Source: Candidatus Methanoperedens sp. | GTDB lineage: Archaea; Halobacteriota; Methanosarcinia; Methanosarcinales; Methanoperedenaceae | DNA: 54,509 nt | Reading direction: 5' to 3' | NCBI GenBank assembly: GCA_012026795.1 | Contig: VEPM01000027.1 | Location: 1 to 54,509 of the forward strand | In this document: positions 1-6,694 of the stretch, piece by piece | How positions within the stretch are numbered: position 1 is the stretch's first letter | Layout: every line of letters begins with the position of its first letter | Notes under the pieces: generated by a model | What the model was told of the DNA's origin: nothing | Databases searched by the model: none | What the model saw: the letters and a program-made list of their open reading frames with translations, nothing else | Made by a program: the position numbers and the translations under genes

Positions 1-103
1 AACTTCAGGTGTATTTCGGTGAACGAATGGATGCATATATATAAATATGAAAAATGTAAATTGTTATAGGAAGTTTCAGCAAATTATGTTACACTCCCGA
101 AAG

Positions 104-475
104 TTATGCAACAGCCAGCCTTTTCTCTATCTCAGCGATCTTTAGTTCCAAAACTGTTATCTTTTCGATTACAGGAATACGCTGTTCCAAAGACTCAAAT
201 TTTATAGTTACTATCTTATTTAATGTCTCTATCTTATTATGTGTAATCTCAAACTTATTATCTGTGGTCTCAAACTTAGATATCATCTCTTTCCTAAGAC
301 TGTCTATCCTGTCTTCAATGCGTACTATCTCTGATTTTGTCTCATTTCTCAGGCTGACTATCTGAGCTTCAACCGAATCTATCCTTGTATTGATTGACTT
401 AAGCTCCCCTTTAATCTCATTGAGTTCAGGCATCAAAACTTGTTTTATCCAGGATGGCACTTTTTCAACAGGCAT
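104..475 (-). CDS. Coiled-coil protein of unknown function
   Basis: A 123-residue protein that I cannot assign to a function. After a short N-terminal stretch (about residues 1-20) it is almost entirely heptad-like, with repeated units of the IDSVEAQI / IDSLRKEM / KFETTDNKFE / KIETLNKIV type, rich in E, K, I and L. It has no signal peptide, membrane segment, cysteine or catalytic motif. The pattern predicts a long parallel coiled coil, so the protein probably oligomerises. It is transcribed divergently from cas1 across a 75-bp gap that contains a TATA-like tract. It may be an unrelated neighbour rather than a CRISPR gene. Coding looks genuine because the ORF is full-length and has a consistent heptad pattern. 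Confidence 0.6.
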   Translation of the reverse strand: MPVEKVPSWIKQVLMPELNEIKGELKSINTRIDSVEAQIVSLRNETKSEIVRIEDRIDSLRKEMISKFETTDNKFEITHNKIETLNKIVTIKFESLEQRIPVIEKITVLELKIAEIEKRLAVA

Positions 476-494
476 AAGTTACACTTGATTTACA

Positions 495-512
495 TGTTAT
501 TTATATATATGT
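495..512. promoter_or_regulatory. TATA-like tract shared by cas1 and the divergent coiled-coil gene
   Basis: The tract ATTTATATATATG (499-511) sits about 40 bp upstream of the cas1 start and about 25-35 bp upstream of the minus-strand gene that starts at 475. It is nearly palindromic and can be read as an archaeal TATA box in either direction. The function is inferred from position and composition only. Confidence 0.45.
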
Positions 513-550
513 GTCAACGCGAAGTATAATATTGAAATCCAGGTTTTCAA

Positions 551-1558
551 ATGACAGCATTATATCTGACAGAACAGGGCTCAAAACTGAGAAAGACCTC
601 GCAGAGACTTGTTGTTGAGAAAGGCGGCACTACTTTACTTGAGGTTCCTGCAAGCGGGATAGACCGGGTACTGGTATTTGGTGCAGTGCAGCTCAGCACC
701 CAGGTTATCAGTTTCCTCCTTGACAGCAGGATCGATGTGAGTTTCCTTTCCATGGGCGGCAGGCTTAAAGGCAAGCTGATGCCGGTTGAATCGAAGAATG
801 TATTTTTAAGGTTAGCCCAGTATGACAGATATAAGGACGAAGAATTCAAACTATTGATCGCGAAAAGTATTATTGGGGCAAAAATGATTAACCAGCGCGC
901 TCTTATCCTGCGCTACCAGAGAAATCATCCTGAAGCGGATTTTTCACCTGAACTTAAGATCATTTCAAATTCCATTTCTTCAGTCCAGGAAAAGAATGAG
1001 AATAAGAATACCATTGCTGCCCTGATGGGTTTTGAAGGTGCAAGCAGCGCAGCTTATTTTCGGTGCTATTCCAGGATGCTGTCGGTAGATTTTGCATTCG
1101 AGAAAAGGACAAGACATCCGCCGTTGGATCCGACGAATGCTCTTTTAAGCCTGGGTTATGTGCTTATCGGGAATGAAATAGGGGCGCTGATAGAATCCGC
1201 GGGTTTTGATCCTTTCATAGGATTTGTACATGGTTTACGATATGGCAGGCAGTCTCTTCCTCTTGACCTTGTGGAGGAGTTCCGGCATCCTGTGGTGGAT
1301 GGGCTTGTCATGACCATGATCAACAATGGTAGCATAAAAAAAGATGATTTTAATAAACAAGATAACGGCGTTTATTTACTTGATAAGAAAGCTTTCAAAC
1401 GATTCCTGGGGTACTATGAAGAAAGAATGGAGAAACCCTTTCTGTACAGGGAACAGGACTCTCAAACAAGTTACCGCAAGCTTTTCCAGATCCAGGCTGA
1501 GAAAATCCAGAAGGCTGTTCTTAACAGGGAAGAATATCAGCCATTCCTGGTGAGATGA
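551..1558 (+). CDS. cas1: CRISPR-associated endonuclease/integrase Cas1
   Basis: At 335 residues this is a normal length for Cas1, the metal-dependent integrase that inserts new spacers at the leader end of the array together with Cas2. It has an N-terminal beta domain (about 1-80) and an alpha-helical catalytic domain. The expected active-site residues are visible: Glu162 in MGFEGASSAAYF, His227 in GFVHGLRYGR, and the acidic pair in DLVEEFR (239-245). There is no reverse transcriptase fusion and no fused Cas4 or Cas6. The stop TGA (1556-1558) is followed at once by the cas2 ATG in the same frame, so the two genes are translationally coupled. The array lies immediately downstream on the same strand, so this adaptation pair probably serves it. 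Confidence 0.95.
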   Translation: MTALYLTEQGSKLRKTSQRLVVEKGGTTLLEVPASGIDRVLVFGAVQLSTQVISFLLDSRIDVSFLSMGGRLKGKLMPVESKNVFLRLAQYDRYKDEEFKLLIAKSIIGAKMINQRALILRYQRNHPEADFSPELKIISNSISSVQEKNENKNTIAALMGFEGASSAAYFRCYSRMLSVDFAFEKRTRHPPLDPTNALLSLGYVLIGNEIGALIESAGFDPFIGFVHGLRYGRQSLPLDLVEEFRHPVVDGLVMTMINNGSIKKDDFNKQDNGVYLLDKKAFKRFLGYYEERMEKPFLYREQDSQTSYRKLFQIQAEKIQKAVLNREEYQPFLVR

Positions 1559-1834
1559 ATGGGATTTGTGGTGATATCATACGATATTTCCGATGACGGA
1601 ACGAGAACCAAAGTGGCAAACCTGCTATTAGATCATGGAACACGTGTGCAATACAGCGTATTTGAGTTTTTGATAGATGAGAACAGACTGGATGAGCTTA
1701 TTGAAAAATTGAAAGATTTTCCAGAATGTGGCGATAGCATAAGAATATATCATGTATGTGAAGGATGTCTGAAAAAAGCCATAATTCTAGGAAGAGGAGA
1801 ATTCGAAAAAGAAGTTAGTTTTCATATTGTTTAA
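1559..1834 (+). CDS. cas2: CRISPR-associated protein Cas2
   Basis: This is a 91-residue Cas2, the small dimeric ferredoxin-fold partner of Cas1 in spacer integration. The N-terminal strand VVISYDISDDGTRTKVANLL carries the conserved Asp after the first beta strand, followed by the typical helix and HGTRVQYSVFEF strand. Near the C-terminus, CEGCLKKAIILG holds a CxxC. It starts directly after the cas1 stop. No other cas gene follows before the array, so adaptation genes and effector genes lie on opposite sides of the array. Confidence 0.93.
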   Translation: MGFVVISYDISDDGTRTKVANLLLDHGTRVQYSVFEFLIDENRLDELIEKLKDFPECGDSIRIYHVCEGCLKKAIILGRGEFEKEVSFHIV

Positions 1835-2112
1835 GAAGTCTGTAAAAAAAGTAGATTTATTTAGAAAGTCATCATTTTTGGCGATTCCCTCCAGACCCCC
1901 GAAAACAGGGGTAGGCAATCGCCAGCAAGCAGAGGCTGAATTGGTTTATATAAATATGTGAAGATGCAGCTTTTTTCGTGAAAATATCGAGGCAATCGCC
2001 AAACATTATTTTTCCGAAATCGTTATATAATATAAGGAATCTTAAAAAGGTGCTAATTGCCGAATAAAGGCATTAGAATGCTTTTCAAGAAACCAGCATG
2101 CGGTGACATGGG
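1835..2112 (+). promoter_or_regulatory. CRISPR leader with two TATA boxes and structured repeats
   Basis: This AT-rich 278-bp region lies between cas2 and the first repeat and holds no gene. It contains a hairpin-capable inverted repeat, GGCGATT (1880-1886) and AATCGCC (1917-1923), with a CCCC/GGGG pair inside. The 10-mer GGCAATCGCC occurs twice, at 1914-1923 and 1991-2000. TATA-like boxes lie at about 1945-1957 and 2023-2034. The second would place a transcript start some 55-60 nt before the first repeat, giving a pre-crRNA that reads in the + direction. The position next to intact repeats, with the degenerate repeat at the far end, supports leader polarity. Confidence 0.7.
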
Positions 2113-3502
2113 GTGAGAAAAGAGATGACCCGGTTTAGGGGATTGAAACGGTGAAACACAAACCACTGAAAAAATGGAAGCCAGGTGAGAAAAGAGATGA
2201 CCCGGTTTAGGGGATTGAAACAATTGTACTTTGCACATTTTCATTCCTCTTTTTGTATTTGTGAGAAAAGAGATGACCCGGTTTAGGGGATTGAAACTGT
2301 GCTGTGGTTCCTCCGACATTCGGGAATGCAGAGTGAGAAAAGAGATGACCCGGTTTAGGGGATTGAAACTCCTGACCGCATCGGACGCATGTGTGCCGTG
2401 CCTGGGTGAGAAAAGAGATGACCCGGTTTAGGGGATTGAAACAGATTTCCCATATGTTTTTCTCCTTTCCTTTCTCCTGTAGTGAGAAAAGAGATGACCC
2501 GGTTTAGGGGATTGAAACCGTTTTTTTGAATGGGTATTTCCTGCTGCCTGGCATAGTGTGAGAAAAGAGATGACCCGGTTTAGGGGATTGAAACATCCAT
2601 TACTCCCTAGAATCAATCCTAGGATATTTCTGGTGAGAAAAGAGATGACCCGGTTTAGGGGATTGAAACAATATTCTTTTTCACAATTTCTGCAAAATCC
2701 TTAACGGCCTTTGGTGAGAAAAGAGATGACCCGGTTTAGGGGATTGAAACTTTTTCTTTTTTCTTCTCTTCTTATCTTCTTCTCTTTAGTGAGAAAAGAG
2801 ATGACCCGGTTTAGGGGATTGAAACATTGACTTAACGCCATTTCGAATACTCCGAACACAAAAGAAAGTGAGAAAAGAGATGACCCGGTTTAGGGGATTG
2901 AAACTTATTCTTTTCCTCTTCTCTTTCTCTTTTGCATCTTTCGGTGAGAAAAGAGATGACCCGGTTTAGGGGATTGAAACAACTTGAACAACAATGCTCA
3001 AACCTTTCTAATTTTACAGTGAGAAAAGAGATGACCCGGTTTAGGGGATTGAAACATTTGTCTAAACTCGGCAATACCAGAAAATATTACATTCATAGTG
3101 AGAAAAGAGATGACCCGGTTTAGGGGATTGAAACATTTATTGGTTTTATTGATATCACCACATCGATGTCGTGAGAAAAGAGATGACCCGGTTTAGGGGA
3201 TTGAAACATACGGTCATTTTCAATGGAATCATTGCAAGCACACGTGAGAAAAGAGATGACCCGGTTTAGGGGATTGAAACAGTGTCTTAAATTATAATAA
3301 TCCCTTTTTGTTATGTGAGAAAAGAGATGACCCGGTTTAGGGGATTGAAACTTTTTTTCCTTTCCCTTCATTTTTTCTTTTTTTTCTGTGAGAAAAGAGA
3401 TGACCCGGTTTAGGGGATTGAAACATCCACAACCATTGTGCTGTGCTCCTCATTACCACCCGATTGTTAGAAAAGAGATGAACCGGTTTAATGGATTTCA
3501 GG
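2113..3502 (+). CRISPR. CRISPR array: 18 intact 37-bp repeats, one decayed terminal repeat, 18 spacers
   Basis: The repeat begins GTGAGAAAAGAG and ends GGGGATTGAAAC; the ATTGAAAC end is typical of type I and III repeats processed by Cas6. Intact copies start at 2113, 2185, 2261, 2333, 2406, 2482, 2558, 2633, 2714, 2789, 2868, 2944, 3019, 3098, 3171, 3244, 3315 and 3388, and look identical by eye. A 19th copy at 3466-3502 has several substitutions (GTTAG start, AACCGG core, TTTCAGG end), which marks the leader-distal end. Spacers are 34-44 bp. Many are strikingly pyrimidine-rich on this strand, notably those at 2443, 2751, 2905 and 3352. Long ORFs on either strand here are translations of the repeat, not genes. 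Confidence 0.99.
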
Positions 3503-3527
3503 ATATAATAAGAAATACTACGAAAAG

Positions 3528-3536
3528 TATTTATAA
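3528..3536 (+). promoter_or_regulatory. TATA-like box upstream of the membrane CARF gene
   Basis: TATTTATAA lies 43-51 bp upstream of the GTG start at 3579, just after the degenerate repeat. This suggests that the effector-side gene has its own promoter rather than depending on read-through from the array. Confidence 0.4.
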
Positions 3537-3578
3537 TGTCAATCTGGATTAAGTAATATATCAATTGGTGGTATTGAT

Positions 3579-4391
3579 GTGAAAAAAGAAGAAGCTATAG
3601 AAGCCGTAGAAAAATTAGTAATTCCTTCAAAAAGGTTCATATGGGCTTTTTTAGCATGGATGTTCCTATCGTCAATTACGGCAAGTCTTTTTGCTAATGT
3701 TATGAGTAGATTTTCACTGGAATTTTGGGTTTTAATTATATTCGTTATCCTATTGATATCTTTATTTGTTTTCATAGCAAAATATCTGCAAAAAATGAAA
3801 GAAACAATTTCAGTGGAACGAAATCTATTGATAAGAAAATATAAGGGATTGATTGCTTTTGTAAGTGAACCTCCAAAGGACTCAATAAAAAATGATAAAA
3901 TGGAAGAAGATTGGTTTAATAATTGTAAAAATATAATTGATAATTTTGTTAATGAGGGGAAGGAGAATCCAGTTAAGCTTCAAAAAATTAGAGGGATTGG
4001 ATCGATATTCAAAGCAGTAAATCATCACCAAGAAGTATTGAAATATTGCTGGTTATTACATTCTAAGAATTCAGAAATTAATATAGATATTATCAACTAT
4101 TTCTTTAGTAGGGTATTAAATGATGCTATAAAACCAGATTTCAAGTTAATCCTGGATTCAAATGATCCAAAACATATCAATGAACTGATTGAGGGGATAT
4201 ATAGTAATCTGTCCTATGATATCAGCCCATCTGAAATTATTTCAGACATTACCGCAGGTAATAAACCTATGACAGCAGGAATGATAATATCATGTCTAAA
4301 TGGCAATAAGAAAATAGAATATATCGAACAAAGCGAAAAAGAGGAACTAATTGAAATCGATCTTTCTCCAAAAATAATTGTAAAGGTATAG
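3579..4391 (+). CDS. Two-transmembrane protein with a C-terminal CARF-like sensor domain (candidate type III CRISPR membrane effector)
   Basis: This 270-residue protein starts at GTG, preceded by GGTGGT (3567-3572). Two hydrophobic helices are visible, about 20-41 (FIWAFLAWMFLSSITASLF) and 46-68, joined by a very short loop, so it looks like a membrane hairpin with both termini on one side. After a charged linker (about 70-88), the soluble part resembles a CARF domain: a strand and loop GLIAFVSEPPKD (90-101), a second strand CWLLHSKNS (157-165), and the motif DITAGNKPMTAGMIISCL (223-240). The last matches the DxTGGTKpM-type signature of CARF proteins. CARF domains bind the cyclic oligoadenylates made by Cas10, and the Cas10 gene lies just downstream with an intact GGDD. 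By analogy with known transmembrane CARF effectors such as Cam1, I infer membrane disruption on activation. No nuclease motif is visible. The family assignment comes from motifs only. Confidence 0.72.
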   Translation: MKKEEAIEAVEKLVIPSKRFIWAFLAWMFLSSITASLFANVMSRFSLEFWVLIIFVILLISLFVFIAKYLQKMKETISVERNLLIRKYKGLIAFVSEPPKDSIKNDKMEEDWFNNCKNIIDNFVNEGKENPVKLQKIRGIGSIFKAVNHHQEVLKYCWLLHSKNSEINIDIINYFFSRVLNDAIKPDFKLILDSNDPKHINELIEGIYSNLSYDISPSEIISDITAGNKPMTAGMIISCLNGNKKIEYIEQSEKEELIEIDLSPKIIVKV

Positions 4392-4422
4392 TCTATGATT
4401 TAATGAACATTACAATTGATCT

Positions 4423-4435
4423 AAAAATATAAATT
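4423..4435 (+). promoter_or_regulatory. TATA-like box upstream of cas10
   Basis: AAAAATATAAATT lies about 60 bp before the preferred cas10 ATG (4494) in the 78-102 bp gap after the CARF gene. It is the only obvious promoter-like tract before the tightly packed effector genes, so cas10 to the last cas7 probably form one transcript. Confidence 0.4.
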
Positions 4436-4493
4436 TGGGTGATAGGATAATGAAAAAACAAAATTTTATTTGCATAAAAGGCTGGATGATAAA

Positions 4494-6041
4494 ATGAGCA
4501 TTACTTCTGTCCTACTGGAAGTAGCTTCCATTCAACAGTATGTATTTGGGAGTAATAAATTAAAAGAAAATCTTGGCGCATCATATCTTGTGGAGAATAT
4601 ATTCAAAGATAATTTGAAATCTGCTTTTGAAGAAGGTTCAATAAATATTGACTTTGATGACTGGCATGAGAAACCGGAAAAATTCCAGATATGCGATTCA
4701 AATGCAGAAGGCGAAATCGGTTATATAGGCGGTGGAAATGCACTTCTTTTTTTCAAAGAAAATTCAACTGCTAAAGAAATCGCAAGACTGTGGTCAAGAG
4801 ACCTTCTGTTAAAAACACCTGGATTAATCCCTTCAATTGCCATAAGAGATACAAATTGTTCTGCTATTACTGAAAATTTTAAGTCTGAAATGAATGAGCT
4901 TTTCAATAAATTAACTAATAACAAAAATCAAAATCAACCCCAAACGATGCTGCCAAGGCATGGAATAACTGCAGAATGCAGTCATACAGGTTTTTCTGCA
5001 GAATGCTTTAATAGTAATGATAGCACCTACATTTCTTCAGTTGCAAAATCCAAGATAATGAATGTTGAAAATGCGAAAAAAGAACATAAATTAAGATTTA
5101 AGCATATTTTAAAGGATAAATTTGAGTTTCCAGATGAACTTAATAATCTTGGGCAGAGAGAAGGCGATAACCATATTTCAATTGTCCATATAGATGGAAA
5201 CGGAATGGGAAAAAGATTTAGAGAATGCAATAATCTTAAAGAGTTGAGATGCTTTTCAAATGATGTACATAATGCCACTGAAAGATCATTTGGGAAATTA
5301 CTCGAAAAAATAGTGGAAATATATGACGATTATTACAATGATAATTTTAATTTGTCATATAATATGCTTCCTCTTAGACCTATAATCATCGGCGGAGATG
5401 ATATTACATTTGTATCGCATGGAAATTTGGGTATATATTTTGCAAAGATTTTCATGGAGGAATTTTCGAAACAACCAGTTTATGATAACACTAAACTTTC
5501 ATCTTGTGCAGGTATATCAATAACAAAGACAAAATATCCATTTTATAGAGGCTATGAACTTGCTGAAGATCTCTGTAATCATGCGAAAAAGAAAGCGCGA
5601 ATTGAAGAAGAAAAAAACACTTCTTGGATAGATTTTCATATAGCATATGGTGGATTTTCTGGGACATTGGATGAAATACGTAAAAAGAACTATAGTGCTT
5701 CGGAAGGATGCCTTTGTTTAAGGCCATACAGACTTGAAGTTGGGGATCATCGAAGTTTAGATGATTGTTTAAATGGGATACGGCAATTGAAAAAACAATG
5801 GCCTAAATCGAAATTATCTGAAATGAGGGAAATACTGGAGCAGGGAATCCCAAAATGTGAGATGTTTATAAAAGAGATGGAGTATAGGGGGAATTTTCTT
5901 CCAGAAGTAAAAGACCATCCTGAATGTAAGAAAAAAGGATGGGGGGAAGATAAGGGGACTAAGTTTACACCATATTTTGACATGCTTGAGTTGATGAAAT
6001 TCTATCCATTTGACCTTGATTTAGGGAGGATTGAAAAATGA
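4494..6041 (+). CDS. cas10: Cas10, type III large subunit without an HD nuclease domain, GGDD intact
   Basis: I prefer the ATG at 4494 (515 residues). An in-frame TTG at 4470 would add eight residues but has no Shine-Dalgarno. The protein opens directly in the first palm region (SIQQYVFGSNKLKENLGASY), so there is no N-terminal HD nuclease; this is characteristic of subtype III-D. The first palm has a GGGN sequence. The second, cyclase-competent palm has VHIDGNGMG and an intact GGDD (residues 300-303 from this start), so it should convert ATP to cyclic oligoadenylate when the complex binds target RNA. The C-terminal third is helical. It overlaps the following cas7 by ATGA. The intact GGDD fits with the CARF gene upstream. 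DNA cleavage by Cas10 is not expected. Confidence 0.92.
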   Translation: MSITSVLLEVASIQQYVFGSNKLKENLGASYLVENIFKDNLKSAFEEGSINIDFDDWHEKPEKFQICDSNAEGEIGYIGGGNALLFFKENSTAKEIARLWSRDLLLKTPGLIPSIAIRDTNCSAITENFKSEMNELFNKLTNNKNQNQPQTMLPRHGITAECSHTGFSAECFNSNDSTYISSVAKSKIMNVENAKKEHKLRFKHILKDKFEFPDELNNLGQREGDNHISIVHIDGNGMGKRFRECNNLKELRCFSNDVHNATERSFGKLLEKIVEIYDDYYNDNFNLSYNMLPLRPIIIGGDDITFVSHGNLGIYFAKIFMEEFSKQPVYDNTKLSSCAGISITKTKYPFYRGYELAEDLCNHAKKKARIEEEKNTSWIDFHIAYGGFSGTLDEIRKKNYSASEGCLCLRPYRLEVGDHRSLDDCLNGIRQLKKQWPKSKLSEMREILEQGIPKCEMFIKEMEYRGNFLPEVKDHPECKKKGWGEDKGTKFTPYFDMLELMKFYPFDLDLGRIEK

Positions 6042-6694
6042 ATTTAATTTTTGAACTTAAACTTCTTTCAGATACTTTAATCGGTTCAGGAGAAGGTTGG
6101 GGTGCAAACATAGATAGTGACATAGTTTTTGATGATATCGGATTACCTTATATTCCAGCCAAAAGAGTAAAAGGTTGTCTAAAAGAGTCTGCAATCGAAA
6201 TTGTTGAGATGTTTGAAAACTCAGGGATAAAATTCGCAACAAACGGTGATATCGAAATGCTATTTGGTAAACCTGGCCAAATGCGTTCAAGCATGTTTTC
6301 ATTTCCGAATTGTTATTTATCCGATTATGAATCAAATAGAAAATGGCTTGAATGGTTGAAAACAAAATATCAAGAATTAATCACAAAGGAAATTATATTG
6401 GGTACTTTTACAATAACAAGACAACAAACAGCTATTGATAATAATGGGATTGCAAAAGTTCATTCATTAAGAACAAAAAGAGTATTGAAAAAAGGCAGTA
6501 ATTTTTCTGGAAAAATCGAATGTAATGGGATAGAAGAACATTTACTGTGCTTGCTTTCCCTCGCTGTAAGTAATTTGAGATATATGGGCACTAACAGGAA
6601 CAGGGGTTTTGGATGCATCAGTTGCAACCTTTTTGATGAAAATAATATATCATTAAATAAAAAATATATAAATCATATATCAAAGGTGATATAA
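6038..6694 (+). CDS. cas7: Cas7 (Csm3-like) backbone and RNA-cleaving subunit
   Basis: This is a 218-residue RAMP protein of normal single-Cas7 length. Typical features are the opening strand FELKLLSDTLIGSGEGWGA, the loop NIDSDIVFDD with Asp26 at the position of the Csm3 catalytic aspartate, YIPAKRVKGCLKE (38-50), and the C-terminal glycine-rich loop YMGTNRNRGFGCI. It should line the crRNA and cut bound RNA. Its start overlaps the cas10 stop. Its own TAA (6692-6694) is followed with no gap and in the same frame by the ATG of the next gene, so the two form one open frame broken by a single stop. In III-Dv systems the equivalent Cas7, Cas5 and Cas11 are one polypeptide. Confidence 0.88.
   Translation: MNLIFELKLLSDTLIGSGEGWGANIDSDIVFDDIGLPYIPAKRVKGCLKESAIEIVEMFENSGIKFATNGDIEMLFGKPGQMRSSMFSFPNCYLSDYESNRKWLEWLKTKYQELITKEIILGTFTITRQQTAIDNNGIAKVHSLRTKRVLKKGSNFSGKIECNGIEEHLLCLLSLAVSNLRYMGTNRNRGFGCISCNLFDENNISLNKKYINHISKVI

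Noticed and set aside
2053-3564. Many ORFs of 60-90 codons on both strands between 2.05 and 3.56 kb
   Set aside because: They repeat FNPLNRVISFLT, FQSPKPGHLFSH or VRKEMTRFRGLK, which are translations of the CRISPR repeat; none has a separate start context.
4470-4493. TTG start for cas10 at 4470
   Set aside because: No ribosome site precedes it and the extra residues are not family-like; the ATG at 4494 opens directly on the Cas10 palm motif.
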